NCBI GenBank assembly: GCA_016200005.1
Contig: JACQFP010000046.1
Coordinates: 78,743 to 142,742 of the forward strand
Length of the DNA: 64,000 nucleotides
Direction of reading: 5' to 3'
Source of the DNA: Verrucomicrobiota bacterium
GTDB lineage: Bacteria; Verrucomicrobiota; Verrucomicrobiia; Limisphaerales; PALSA-1396
In this document: positions 45,447-55,242 of the stretch, piece by piece
How positions within the stretch are numbered: the first letter of the stretch is position 1
Layout of the letters: each line of letters opens with the position of its first letter
Notes under the pieces: generated by a model
Databases searched by the model: none
Told to the model about the DNA's origin: nothing
The model's input: the letters and a program-made list of their open reading frames with translations, nothing else
Translations under genes and position numbers: made by a program

Positions 45447-46841
45447 ATGCGAATTCATTTCCTCGGCGCCACGCGCACGACGACCGGCTCGATGTACTTG
45501 TTTGAAGTGAATCAAAGACGCCTGCTGCTGGAGTGCGGCCTCTTCCAGGGCAAGCGCGACGAAACCATGGAACGCAATCGCAATTTCCCCTTCGATCCAA
45601 GGCAGATTGACGCCGTCGTGCTCAGCCATGCCCACATCGACCACGCGGGCAATCTGCCCAATCTCTGCAAGCGCGGTTTCGAGGGCAGTATTTACTGCAC
45701 GTTCGCCACGCGCGACCTCGCGAGCATTATGCTCATGGATTCAGCCGAGATCCAACGTGCTGACGCGGAGTTTGTTTCCCAAAAACGTGCGAAGAAAAAA
45801 CTTCCACCGGTCGAACCCCTTTACACGCCGGCGGACGCGGAGAAGGCGCTGCGCCAGTTCGTGGCCATCAACTACGACCGCCCGCTGCGCGTGGTGGACG
45901 GCGTGGCGGTCACGTTCCGCGATGCCGGCCACATTCTCGGCGCAGCGCAGGTGGTGCTGGACATCGAAGAAAACCACCGCAAGTTCCGTTACCTTTTCAG
46001 TGGCGACATCGGGCGTGGTGGCGATGAAATTCTGCGCGATCCGCAGCCAGTCGAGAATGTGGATTACTTGCAGATCGAAAGCACCTACGGCGGACGCGAA
46101 CATTCACCCAAAGCCGACGCCAAAGAATTGGTTCGGCGACTCGTTTGTGAAACGCTGGAGAAAGATGGCAAGGTCATCATCCCGGCGTTTTCCGTCGGCC
46201 GCACGCAGGACATCGTTTATGAACTCAACCAGTTGACCGAAGCCGGAAAGATTCCCAAAGTGCCGATCTTCGTTGATAGCCCGCTCAGTGTGAACGCGAC
46301 CGAAGTTTACCGTTTGCACCCGGAATGTTTCAACGAGGCAACGGCGAAATTCCTCCGCGAAAAAGCCAATCCTTTCGGCATGGAAAACCTCACTTACATT
46401 CGCGAAGTGGCGCATTCGATGAAGCTGAACGAGATGAAAGAACCCGCCATCATCATCAGCGCTTCGGGCATGTGCGAAGCTGGGCGCATCCGTCATCATC
46501 TGAAAAACCACATTGGCCAGCCGGAAAATCTCATTCTCTTCATCGGCTATTGCGCCGAACATACTTTGGGCGCGCAAATTCTGGCCGGCCAGAATCCTGT
46601 CAACATTTTCGGCGAACCGCAGGTTGTTCGCGCGCGGATTGCGTCCATCGACGCCTTTTCCGGCCACGCCGACAAAAATGAATTGAAACGTTACGTGGAA
46701 AACCTGACCGGCGACATCAAGAAGATCGTCTGCATCCACGGCGAGGAATCGCAATGTCTCGCCCACGCCGCAACACTGCGCGCGATGAAGCCCAAAGCGG
46801 AAGTCATCGTGCCCGAATACAAACAAATGGTGGACCTGTAG
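45447..46841 (+). CDS. Metallo-beta-lactamase / beta-CASP RNase-like protein
   Basis: The 464-residue protein carries 'MRIHFLGATRTTTGSMYLFE' and the metal motif 'VVLSHAHIDHAGNLPNLCKR' (HxHxDH), later 'FRDAGHILGAAQVVLDIEEN' and 'FSGDIGRGG', then the beta-CASP inserts 'IIPAFSVGRTQDIVYELNQL' and 'IIISASGMCEAGRIRHHLKN', ending in an RMMBL-type 'IDAFSGHADKNELKRYVENL' segment. This is the CPSF73/Ysh1-like bacterial group, presumed RNA endonucleases. All metal ligands appear present. Confidence 0.93.
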   Translation: MRIHFLGATRTTTGSMYLFEVNQRRLLLECGLFQGKRDETMERNRNFPFDPRQIDAVVLSHAHIDHAGNLPNLCKRGFEGSIYCTFATRDLASIMLMDSAEIQRADAEFVSQKRAKKKLPPVEPLYTPADAEKALRQFVAINYDRPLRVVDGVAVTFRDAGHILGAAQVVLDIEENHRKFRYLFSGDIGRGGDEILRDPQPVENVDYLQIESTYGGREHSPKADAKELVRRLVCETLEKDGKVIIPAFSVGRTQDIVYELNQLTEAGKIPKVPIFVDSPLSVNATEVYRLHPECFNEATAKFLREKANPFGMENLTYIREVAHSMKLNEMKEPAIIISASGMCEAGRIRHHLKNHIGQPENLILFIGYCAEHTLGAQILAGQNPVNIFGEPQVVRARIASIDAFSGHADKNELKRYVENLTGDIKKIVCIHGEESQCLAHAATLRAMKPKAEVIVPEYKQMVDL

Positions 46842-46897
46842 GAGCCAACGTGAGGAGGCTCTGTTTAGTTTCGGATTTCGACAAGGGGTGACCCCTG
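46841..46897. repeat. Single-arm copy of the GGAGCC...GAGGCTCTG family plus short hairpin
   Basis: GGAGCCAACGTGAGGAGGCT(CTGTTTAG) starts in the stop codon of the beta-CASP gene and continues into TTTCGGATTTCG heptamer-like sequence. AGGGG-TGA-CCCCT follows at 46885-46897. Convergent genes meet here, so termination is plausible. Confidence 0.65.
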
Positions 46898-46904
46898 TTA
46901 GTGC

Positions 46905-48686
46905 TTATTTTGCTTCGTGGTAACGGTAATTGAAGCGCCGGTTCGGCGCGCTGTCACCATTCAGGCCGAACTCCGAGATGTCATCCAATCGCTGGATGTT
47001 GTCCGCCCAATGAAAATCGAACGCTGGTCGTTCATTGGTCTGTCCGATCAGCCGACGCGCCACTGAGAGTTCCAAGCCATTCCCATTCACGCGATAGTTC
47101 GCCTTCCCGACCGTTTGCCAGCCGCCACTGCGCCACGCCTTGACCGTTGTGCTGGTGTCGCTCAGCACTTCGAGATTCAGAAGGTAATCGTAGCCCATCC
47201 AGCCGGTGGACGGGTTTTGATCTGCATCGATAAACAACAACATCCAGTGCGCGTCCGTTCGTGGAGTGATCGGGCGCAAGGTCTGGATGAAAAAATAAAT
47301 GTTCTTCCGGTCGTAAGCCGCCTTGGCGATCACGAAGTCATTGCGGCCGGTGTCATTTCGGTAAACTTGATTGCCGTAGCCTGGGTGATCGCGATGGATC
47401 GTGTCGCCAATCGTGTCGCGAAATTCAGGCGTGACCTTTTCCCAATCCGTGAATGCGCCATCGATAACAATCCGGCTTGGCCCTGCGACTTTCGGAGGTT
47501 CATGCACTCCTTTGAATCGCCGTACCCAGGCTGCCAGTTGATAAAAGTAATTGTCTCCATGTCCGCCGCGCATCGGTTCGCAGTCGCGACTGTATTCCTG
47601 CGTGTATTCATCCACGAACAAGCCGCCGGGCTGGTAACAGTCCGCGTCGGTGTATTTGCTCCACTGGGTGTAACGTCCTGCAACCCATTCATTCCAGCCG
47701 GTCACGAAAATGAAGCTCGGATTCACGGAGAGTGCGCGCTGCCATTGCTCCTCGAAATTCAGGCCCAGGTTCACAGCGCCGTCGCGAGAGTCCATTTTCC
47801 CGTTGTGCCAACTGCGGCCCATGGCGCCGCGCTTGTGGCTCATGGGCGCTGGACCCGGCGTGTTCGGCAGTGCGTTTTGCGCCACGCCCACGCTCATCTG
47901 TTCCACTTGACCCTGGCGATTCGTAAAAATGTGCTGCGGATAAACCTCAAGCCAGCTCCATTGTTCAGGACCGCTCGGCCCGTCCCAGTAGTCCGGCATC
48001 GGGCGGCGAAAGGTGAAGAAGTTCAGCCGCGCTTCGTCTTTGATGAAAGCCTTGTTCGCGAGCAACAACGGTTTGCCTTCCCAAATGAACCATAGGTCCT
48101 TCCACAAACCGGGCTGATACAAATCCCGCCAGAGCGCGTCCACTATCGGACGCGGATCACCGAACGGCGTGATGAACGCAATGGCCGGTGTGCGCGCGCC
48201 TTCCTTCCGCTTGGCCGTGTATTCCCGGCAGAGTGTTTCGTACTCCTCCTTGAAAGTGTGAGGCGGATTGGTGGTGTCGAACAGCACCACGTCAACGCCG
48301 GCGTCCACCAGCATGCTGGCGTGCTTGCGGATGACGAAGGGATCGGTCATCACGTAATAACCCAACTCCGGTTCACCCCAATGATAACTGCCCGGCGGCG
48401 GCCAGTTGACCTTGCCGCCCTTGGCGTCGGCGAGAATGCGGGTGTTGTCTTAGGGCCCCGGTTGACCCGGTGTGTGCCAGGTCCAGTAGAAAATCCCCAC
48501 CCATTTGTCGGACTTGACCGGCCCGCATTCCTTCAAGCCTGGCAGGGTTCGACCGGCCCCATCGGTTGCGACCCAAGTGTCGGCGAAAACATCGCCGTCA
48601 GTGTACGGCTTGCCCCTAGACTCCATTTCCGCCCAAGCGCACCAACCGATCAGGACGATACTCAGACACGACAACCTCGTGATCAT
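46905..48686 (-). pseudogene. GH99-like secreted glycoside hydrolase with CBM9-like tail, broken by one in-frame stop
   Basis: An ATG at 48686 opens a signal peptide and 'TDGDVFADTWVATDGAGRTL', continuing to 'GIFYWTWHTPGQPGP'. A TAA at 48450-48452 then interrupts the frame, which resumes at once with 'DNTRILADAKGGKVNWPPPG' and stays open to 46905 (594 codons in all). The middle part ('YYVMTDPFVIRKHASMLVDA', 'FVTGWNEWVAGRYTQWSKYT') looks like a GH99/GH71-type barrel, and the last 150 residues ('IVIDGAFTDWEKVTPEF', 'LLFIDADQNPSTGWMGYDYL') like a CBM9/DOMON-type binding domain. A Tyr codon at the stop is my guess. The rest shows no decay, so the lesion is recent or a read error. Confidence 0.8.
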
Positions 48687-48950
48687 GGCTCAGGTTGGCG
48701 GCAGCGCGCTACCGCTGTCGAACATTAATTGGCAGCCAAGTGAACTCCGGATCTGTCAAAAGCGAAAGACCAAGCAGTCGCTCGATCAGCTTGAGCAAAT
48801 CGGCCAAATAGTTGACGCCTCTTATCTTCTTGCCTTTTGTCTCGTCGGAGGTAGCGTTCTCTCGTCTCCACGTTTTCTGGTTCGTTGGCCGGGAACCTCC
48901 AATCTTGGCGACTCCGATTTCAGCACGTTGAACCCACGGCCAACCGAAAC

Positions 48951-50075
48951 ATGAAAACTAAACTGCTCGCCTTCTTGGCGCTGGCATTGTTTGCCGGCAT
49001 GAACTGGGTGGCTGCCCAAGGGACGCGGTTTTTCCGAATTTCCGGCCCGGCGGCAACTACCATCATTGCGTTCAACCCGGATGGCACGCTGGTCTGGAGC
49101 AACGCGCTGGCGGGCACGAACTATACCGTCCAGACCGTAGCCTCGCTGCCCGGCGGCACCAATTGGGTGGACTATGTCCAGATTCCCACCACCAATGGCG
49201 TCAACACCAACCTGCTCATTGATTTCAACCCGCCCGCCGGCATGGCGCTCATTCCGGCAGGCGTGTTCACGATCGGGGACACTCTGGATGGCTTGGGCAC
49301 CGCCATCCCCACGAACGTAACAGTATCCGCGTTTTACATGGACTTAAACCTGGTGGGCTACAGTCAATGGCAGTCGGTTTATGATTGGGCCACGAACGCC
49401 GGATATGGTTTCACCAATGCCGGTGCTGGCAAGGCGATGGACCATCCAGTGCACACAGTGGATTGGTATGACATGGTGAAATGGTGCAATGCGCGGTCGC
49501 AGCAAGAGGGTTTGAATCCGGTGTATTACACGGATACGAACTTGACGCAGGTTTATACCAATGGGGAAGTGACGCCTTATGTGAATTGGACGAACAGAGG
49601 TTATCGTTTGCCGACGGAAGCGGAGTGGGAGAAGGCGGCACGGGGCGGGTTGAGGGGGAAACGGTTCCCGTGGGGCAATATCATCAGTGAAAGTTTGGCC
49701 AACTACTACGGCGACTCGGCTACCTATTTCTACGATTCGGGACCGGACGGCTACAACTCCATTGGGAGTATCGGGGGGACCTCACCCGCCACGAGTCCGG
49801 TGGGATCATTTGCGCCGAACGGTTATGGACTTTACGATATGGCTGGGAATGTATTTGAGCGGTGCTGGGATTCGTATAGGACGCCGCCATATCCGATAGG
49901 TAGCCCGTATTTGGGAGGCAGTGACCCACGCGGACCGGCAACGGGGGGCGACCGTGTTTTGCGCGGCGGCAATTGGGGCAGCCGCGCCTACTACTTGCGT
50001 TGCGCCGTTCGCAACTTCAACACCACACACTACGCCTACTACAACACTGGCTTTCGTTGTGTGAGGGGGCTTTAG
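48951..50075 (+). CDS. Secreted FGE/SUMF1-domain protein
   Basis: The ATG at 48951 gives 374 residues with a signal peptide ending near 'MNWVAAQG'. A short beta domain with 'LAGTNYTVQTVASLPGGTNW' is followed by an FGE-sulfatase domain: 'MALIPAGVFTIGDTLDG', 'GYRLPTEAEWEKAARGGLRG', 'NGYGLYDMAGNVFERCWD', 'DRVLRGGNWG' and 'NTGFRCVRG'. Formylglycine-generating enzymes use two active-site cysteines; single Cys residues are seen near the 'RCWDS' and 'LRCAVRN' segments, so catalysis is possible but unproven. Many such secreted Verrucomicrobiota proteins are probably not sulfatase-activating. Confidence 0.85.
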   Translation: MKTKLLAFLALALFAGMNWVAAQGTRFFRISGPAATTIIAFNPDGTLVWSNALAGTNYTVQTVASLPGGTNWVDYVQIPTTNGVNTNLLIDFNPPAGMALIPAGVFTIGDTLDGLGTAIPTNVTVSAFYMDLNLVGYSQWQSVYDWATNAGYGFTNAGAGKAMDHPVHTVDWYDMVKWCNARSQQEGLNPVYYTDTNLTQVYTNGEVTPYVNWTNRGYRLPTEAEWEKAARGGLRGKRFPWGNIISESLANYYGDSATYFYDSGPDGYNSIGSIGGTSPATSPVGSFAPNGYGLYDMAGNVFERCWDSYRTPPYPIGSPYLGGSDPRGPATGGDRVLRGGNWGSRAYYLRCAVRNFNTTHYAYYNTGFRCVRGL

Positions 50076-50278
50076 TTTTTATTCTTTGCCCTTTAACCTT
50101 TTTGAACGCATGACGCAGCGAGTCTAACGCCTGAAACGAGACGTGCTGCGTCAGACGCAAACCATTAGACAACCAACGAGTGAATTCCGGGTTAGCGAGA
50201 GACGCCACTCCAATGGAATTCCACCGTTCACTAGCGAGAATGATTGGTGCCGCGTGGACGCGTATCGCCAATCGTTGG

Positions 50279-51658
50279 CTAATACAATCGCACTCTCGCG
50301 TAACTGATGGTGTTGGCCAAGCCTTCGCGTTGCCCCAGCATTTCCAGCGCGCGCGACGGCGACGAACCTGCCCGTGGTGTTGCAGTGAAATAACTCGTGA
50401 ACGGTTTTTGCAAGGGCAGGGGATAAGCGCGACCGACGCTACCGTCGGGAAGAATCTCGCGCACCCGGTTTTCGGAAACGCGCTTGCCACCTTGATCAAC
50501 GCCGGACGCGTAATAGACGACGAAGAGACGATGATCCGGCGTCACTTGGAACCGGCCCGCCGCGCCGACGATGCCGGGTTTGTCCTCCGTGGATTCCTCG
50601 AGTGTTTGTCGCCGGATGATTTTCCCATCGCGAACCACCGCGTGATTCAGCGTGTGACTCTGTTTCGCGTCGGGGAAGAATTTCGACCGCAACCGTTCGT
50701 CCAACGCGCGTTCCGTCCAGAGCAAGTGCACGTCGCCCTCGGGTGACAGATAAAGATCGCCCGGCGAGAGCCAGCCACAGGTTTTGTCCCGGCTCGCAAT
50801 TTCCACCCAGTCTGCAAACGGTTGCTTGGTGATGTCGGGAGTCCAGGTGTAGAAGAGCCGGCGAAAATCATAGTCCCATTGCTGGCCCGTAAGCTGGCGT
50901 TTGAACTCCCGCCACGCTTTGTAGGGTTCGACGACGTCGCTCACGCCGAAGAAATGCACCGCGCGGTTTTGGATGGCGACATCGGGATAGCAAACGCGGA
51001 TCGGCTCCGGCTTGTCATATTCCGCGCCCCACGGCCATTTGAGTTGTCCCTGAGCGCTCCACTTGCCAGTGCGATCGCGAAAAGTCCATTCCGCGTGGGT
51101 GTAACCGATATTTTGAAAAAGAATCAACTCTCCCGCCGCACCGTCCGCCGCAAAACTGCGATAGGAATGTTCGGCAAAACGCGGCGTGCCTTGCCAGCTT
51201 GGCGACAATGACTCAGGCGGAGATTTGGAATTATCGGCTTTGAATTGAAGCACGTCCGGTCGCGCCGGGCCGCCGTTGGGTTCGGCCTCCTTGCCCATTG
51301 TTGGGTTCACGGACAAAAGCACGCGACCGTCGGCAAACACGGCGAGCGGCGACGGTTCACGCGTGCGACCTTCGGCATCAACGCGCACGCGTTCCCACCC
51401 GTGCGCCCGGCGCTCGAACAGCATCCAGCGACAGTTGTTCAATGGTTTGGCGTCTGGAATCGTCTCCAACCCGCTGGCGAACAGATGCCCGCCTGCGCGC
51501 ACCAGACACGTCGAACCGGAGCACCACATCGGGCCGGCGCCGTTATTGGCGTTTGTGAATGTGTAAACGTCCTCCTCGATTTCGACGACTGGCGCAAGGT
51601 CGGTCGCGCGAGCCGCGGTTGTGAAACTCAACAAGACAAGCGGCAGTAGATTCTTCAT
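50279..51658 (-). CDS. Secreted protein, probably beta-propeller (BNR/sialidase-like)
   Basis: The 459-residue protein has a signal peptide ('MKNLLPLVLLSFTTAARA') and a string of beta-rich repeats, for example 'SPLAVFADGRVLLSVNPT', 'RAVHFFGVSDVVEPYKAWRE', 'LSPGDLYLSPEGDVHLLWTE' and 'FQVTPDHRLFVVYYASGVDQ'. The spacing suggests a sialidase-like propeller, but no Asp-box repeat is perfect and I cannot name a substrate. It follows the esterase-like gene by 12 bases on the same strand, so the two are probably co-transcribed and act on the same extracellular material. Confidence 0.65.
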   Translation of the reverse strand: MKNLLPLVLLSFTTAARATDLAPVVEIEEDVYTFTNANNGAGPMWCSGSTCLVRAGGHLFASGLETIPDAKPLNNCRWMLFERRAHGWERVRVDAEGRTREPSPLAVFADGRVLLSVNPTMGKEAEPNGGPARPDVLQFKADNSKSPPESLSPSWQGTPRFAEHSYRSFAADGAAGELILFQNIGYTHAEWTFRDRTGKWSAQGQLKWPWGAEYDKPEPIRVCYPDVAIQNRAVHFFGVSDVVEPYKAWREFKRQLTGQQWDYDFRRLFYTWTPDITKQPFADWVEIASRDKTCGWLSPGDLYLSPEGDVHLLWTERALDERLRSKFFPDAKQSHTLNHAVVRDGKIIRRQTLEESTEDKPGIVGAAGRFQVTPDHRLFVVYYASGVDQGGKRVSENRVREILPDGSVGRAYPLPLQKPFTSYFTATPRAGSSPSRALEMLGQREGLANTISYARVRLY

Positions 51659-51670
51659 GATTCGATTCTT

Positions 51671-52948
51671 TCAGACCCAGCGCTTGAGCCAATCCCAAGC
51701 CTCGGTTTGCATCTCGGCGTTGAACTCGTGTGGCGTGTCGTAAAACTGCGTGCGACAATGATCCGGCGCCCCGGCTTTCGCGTAACACGCATGAAGTTTG
51801 TCGAAGCTTGCCCTCACACCTTCGGGATGGAACAAGGTGTCCTTGCGACCGTTGATCACCAGGAGCGCTTTCGGCATCGCGAGCGAGGCCACGTCGGGAT
51901 AATCAAGGTGACGGTAAAGTCCGGGCACGATTTTGGTGTGGCCAATGGTGTTTTCAATGTGTTTCTTGAGCTGCCACGGAAAGGAAGTCATCCAGCCAAC
52001 CACCACCGCCGCGCGAATTCGGTCGTCCAACGCGGCGAGGTGGCACGAGCGCAAACCGCCAACCGAAAGTCCAACGCAGCCGATGCGCTTGGGGTCCACT
52101 TCCGGACGCGTGAGCAGATAATCCACCGTGCGGATGTCGTCCCAAAACATCACGCCCGGCCAGGTGAAGCCGGCGGCGTAGATCGTCCGGCCAACGAGTT
52201 GTTCGTACTGTCCCGACCGACGATTGAAAGCCTGAATGCGCTCGCGGGGGAGCTTCGCCGGACGTGCGCGCCAGTCCCCGGCATCATCGTCCAACAACAT
52301 GCGCCGCTCGCCCCAATAGAACATGTCGATGCTAACGACGACGTAACCCTGACGCACCAGATCAATGGCGATGCTACGTCCGCCGTAATACTGACGCCTG
52401 AATTCGGCGAGTGTCGGGTTCTCACTTCCAGTCTCAACGAGCTTTTCCTTGCCCCAAAGATAAAACGCGCCGTGGTCGTGTAACGCAACGATGGCGGGCG
52501 CGCGGCTGGGAAGATTTTTAGGCACAAGCACGAACGCCGGCACGCGCAAATCCGGAGTGGTGTTGAACCAGACCTTTTCGCGAACGTAATCGCCACAATC
52601 CTGCCGCTCCACCGTTTCCGGCTTCGGCGCGACTTTGGTCGGCGCGTACTGCAGCAATTCCAGCAACTTGCCGCGTGCCTGCTGCTTCCAGGTTCGCAGC
52701 GAACGAAAATGCGGGTTGAGAAACGACAGCGGAAATTCTCCTTTGACGGCCTGGCTTTGGATGAAAGGAAAGAGCGAACCCACCGACGAACCCGATGGAG
52801 TTGTGAGGGAGGGAATGCCAGCAGGTTCAGCCGCAGGGATTTTCAAACGACCACCCAGAAGTGAAACCACACCGACTGCCGCCGTTGTTCGCAGAAACGC
52901 GCGCCGACTTGCAGGTTGCTGCGGAATGCGATGTGGTGGATTGGGCAC
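51671..52948 (-). CDS. Tat-exported alpha/beta hydrolase (acetyl-esterase/dienelactone hydrolase-like)
   Basis: From a GTG at 52948 the 425-residue protein starts with a twin-arginine signal, 'ASRRAFLRTTAAVGVVSLLG'. The hydrolase core shows 'APAIVALHDHGAFYLWGKEK', 'GYVVVSIDMFYWGERRML', the nucleophile elbow 'IGCVGLSVGGLRS' and 'ALLVINGRKDTLFHPEGVRA' followed by 'DTPHEFNAEMQTEAW' with the likely catalytic His. This layout is common for acetyl xylan esterase-like and uncharacterised secreted esterases in Verrucomicrobiota sugar-degrading loci. Confidence 0.85.
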   Translation of the reverse strand: MPNPPHRIPQQPASRRAFLRTTAAVGVVSLLGGRLKIPAAEPAGIPSLTTPSGSSVGSLFPFIQSQAVKGEFPLSFLNPHFRSLRTWKQQARGKLLELLQYAPTKVAPKPETVERQDCGDYVREKVWFNTTPDLRVPAFVLVPKNLPSRAPAIVALHDHGAFYLWGKEKLVETGSENPTLAEFRRQYYGGRSIAIDLVRQGYVVVSIDMFYWGERRMLLDDDAGDWRARPAKLPRERIQAFNRRSGQYEQLVGRTIYAAGFTWPGVMFWDDIRTVDYLLTRPEVDPKRIGCVGLSVGGLRSCHLAALDDRIRAAVVVGWMTSFPWQLKKHIENTIGHTKIVPGLYRHLDYPDVASLAMPKALLVINGRKDTLFHPEGVRASFDKLHACYAKAGAPDHCRTQFYDTPHEFNAEMQTEAWDWLKRWV

Positions 52949-53007
52949 GGTAAGAATGAAATTAAAACTCAGTTTCGCTGAATAGCCCTATCCGCCATGC
53001 AACCGAC

Positions 53008-53562
53008 TTACGATTGCGCTGGAATCATGCCCGACTGCCGTGCGTAATTAAACAAGCCGCCAGCATCGACCACGGGGCGCACGTCGCCCAACGGTTTGAA
53101 CGAATAAACCTTCTTCGTCGAATGGACTCTGACGGAAGCCGCGTCCAGATCGACCGTGACCGCGTCGCCAGTCTTAAGCGTGTCAATCAAACGTTCCGTG
53201 ATTTCGCAGGGATAAAGTTCACCGGTGGCGACACAGTTGCGAAAGAAAATCCGCGCAAAACTTTCCGCCAGCACGATCTTGCATCCTGCCGAACCCAGTG
53301 CAATGGGTGCGTGTTCGCGCGAACTGCCACAGCCAAAATTGCGGCCTGCAAGGACGATGGGATATTCGCTGTCGAGTTGTCCCTCCTTCACGTAACGAAT
53401 CGGGTAAAGCGATTCCGGCAAGCCGCACATGGCGTAGGCGCCCAGCTTTTCGTATTCCTCCGGAATGGTAGGAACGAGATTCAGGTATTGCGCGGGAATG
53501 ATTTGATCGGTGTCGATGTTATCGCGCACCACATAGACCGGACCGGTAAAAACAGATTGCAT
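53008..53562 (-). CDS. leuD: 3-isopropylmalate dehydratase, small subunit
   Basis: The ATG at 53562 gives 184 residues. The signature 'RNFGCGSSREHAPIALGSAG' is the substrate-recognition loop of the small aconitase-like swivel subunit, following 'DNIDTDQIIPAQYL'. With LeuC it isomerises isopropylmalate in leucine synthesis; LeuC is not in this window. Archaeal-type and homoaconitase small subunits are close alternatives. A MOSC gene lies 55 bases upstream on the same strand. Confidence 0.9.
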   Translation of the reverse strand: MQSVFTGPVYVVRDNIDTDQIIPAQYLNLVPTIPEEYEKLGAYAMCGLPESLYPIRYVKEGQLDSEYPIVLAGRNFGCGSSREHAPIALGSAGCKIVLAESFARIFFRNCVATGELYPCEITERLIDTLKTGDAVTVDLDAASVRVHSTKKVYSFKPLGDVRPVVDAGGLFNYARQSGMIPAQS

Positions 53563-53617
53563 GGGAACAGTGTGGCGGTTGGCCGCCAACTTTTCAATCA
53601 GTTAAGTGAGCCACAAG

Positions 53618-54112
53618 TCATTGAACGGGCGAAATGCTGTCGCCAACGCGAATCCTGCCGGATTGAATCACCTCGGCCATCACGCCCTGGCGCTGGTCAG
53701 CCATGAGTGCGCGCAGACCGACGCAGATCGCGTCCATTTTGGAACAGGGCATGCGCGCTTCATAAAATAGGAGGATGGCTTCGCCGATTTGAACTTTCGC
53801 ACCAAGCAAGGCGATCAGGTCCAAGCCGGATGTTTCAATGTTCGCGCGCACCGCGCCAGGAGCGATGGATTGCAAAGCCAACGCGGTAGCGTGTTCGGTG
53901 ATTTGTTCACGTCCGATCAAACTGACCTGGCGTCGGCTTGGCTGGCCGGTGGTGCGGCTGAGCCGGTCGAAGTAACGCGGATTACCCAAGATGCCTTTGC
54001 CGGCGACGACTTCCACAAAGTCAACGCTTGTCAGTGGTGCGCCTCCTTGCGCCGGATGCAAATGCAGGGAGGCAACGCGGCCGGATAGGGCAGGGGAGTC
54101 AGAAGTGCTCAT
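53618..54112 (-). CDS. MOSC-domain protein
   Basis: This 164-residue protein has 'GKGILGNPRYFDRLSRTTGQ', 'RQVSLIGREQITEHA', 'APGAVRANIETSGLDL' and 'MPCSKMDAICVGLRALM', with the conserved Cys of MOSC domains (molybdenum cofactor sulfurase C-terminal domain). Stand-alone MOSC proteins bind or transfer sulfur, and some reduce N-hydroxylated bases. No molybdoenzyme gene is nearby, and the coupling with leuD looks incidental. Confidence 0.88.
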   Translation of the reverse strand: MSTSDSPALSGRVASLHLHPAQGGAPLTSVDFVEVVAGKGILGNPRYFDRLSRTTGQPSRRQVSLIGREQITEHATALALQSIAPGAVRANIETSGLDLIALLGAKVQIGEAILLFYEARMPCSKMDAICVGLRALMADQRQGVMAEVIQSGRIRVGDSISPVQ

Positions 54113-54233
54113 TTGATCACGAGTTGTGCAGCCATCGCCTCAATGGATTGTGCCTGAATCCGTCCAGTTTTGAAAACGTCGGTGAATTATTCTGGATTGA
54201 CCCAATGGGAATTCAGTTGCTGGGTGCGAGCGC

Positions 54234-55151
54234 TCACTTCAAATACTTCGGCCACGAGGCGTATTTGTAGCGCGGTTCGACCCAGGCGAAGTCGCGATCG
54301 TTGGGTGCCTTCGTCCAACCGAACGGCGTGTCCAAATTATTTTGAGCCGCCGTCGCCGCCCTAAGCGTACCGGCCTCGACCCATTTGTGGCCTTCGACAT
54401 GGCCGTCGAGAAAACTGATTGTGTTGGCGTTGAGATGGAAAGCAGCAACCGGATCGACCCAGCCATGGCTGTCGGCGTTGATCACCCATGTGCCGAGGTT
54501 GTAGTTACGGGAATCAGGTTCTTCCAGGAAAACCATCGTGCGCGCGGGTTCAGGAACGGTCGCGATTTTATAGATGGGGAGCGTGTTCGGATTCCAGATC
54601 GCCGGTTGACCACCCGCTGTGAAGCCGCCCATCCCGTCGGCCTTGGAGTAACTGTCATAGGCCCAGTGTGCGCCGGGCCTGCGGAGTCGATAACGTAAAT
54701 CCCCCGGACAGTGATAAACGCCAAAGCTCGAACAATACGACCAAAGCGGTCCCATGCTGAAACCCTTCTGCACTGCAAGGGTCGCGGTCTCGACCGTCAT
54801 GCCGGCTGTAATATCTGGCGATGGGCCGGGCCAATATCCGCCCGCATAAGTGTCCACCTTCACCGTTTTGGTGCCATCACTGTAGGTGAACACTCCCCCT
54901 TCCATCGTGCCGTTGTTGTCGTCTGCGTACATGATGAAGGCCAGTTGGAGTTGTCGCTCATTGCTCTGGCAGTAAGCACCCGTCGCTTTCATCTTTGATT
55001 TCGCCAGGGTGGGCAGGAGAATCGAGGCGAGGATCGCAATGATGGCGATGACCACCAAGAGTTCAATCAAGGTGAATGCGCGCCGCGCGGGCCTCTTGCT
55101 GTAATTGCTATGCGTCAACATGGTTTTGGTTCCGTCAGGGTTACTTGCCAT
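54234..55151 (-). CDS. Prepilin-like secreted protein (H-x9-DG)
   Basis: The ATG at 55151 gives 305 residues; ATG 55121 is the main alternative. After a basic leader comes '[20 protein letters not shown]' and '[20 protein letters not shown]', and the C-terminal half contains '[19 protein letters not shown]', an exact H-x9-DG motif. It belongs to the same prepilin-like family as the genes at 509 and 28266. Family members are presumed surface or exported proteins whose function is not known. Confidence 0.85.
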   Translation of the reverse strand: MASNPDGTKTMLTHSNYSKRPARRAFTLIELLVVIAIIAILASILLPTLAKSKMKATGAYCQSNERQLQLAFIMYADDNNGTMEGGVFTYSDGTKTVKVDTYAGGYWPGPSPDITAGMTVETATLAVQKGFSMGPLWSYCSSFGVYHCPGDLRYRLRRPGAHWAYDSYSKADGMGGFTAGGQPAIWNPNTLPIYKIATVPEPARTMVFLEEPDSRNYNLGTWVINADSHGWVDPVAAFHLNANTISFLDGHVEGHKWVEAGTLRAATAAQNNLDTPFGWTKAPNDRDFAWVEPRYKYASWPKYLK

Positions 55152-55242
55152 CAAATTATCCAGGGTTTTCAAAACTGTAAACACTTACGTTTGCAAATTT
55201 GCCGTCACAAAAATCCGTGTCCTCGGCGCGCACTACAATTGA

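Noticed and set aside
48450..48452. TAA in the GH99-like gene as programmed readthrough or recoding
   Set aside because: There is no known recoding signal, TAA is not used for selenocysteine or pyrrolysine, and a single tyrosine-to-stop change explains it more simply.
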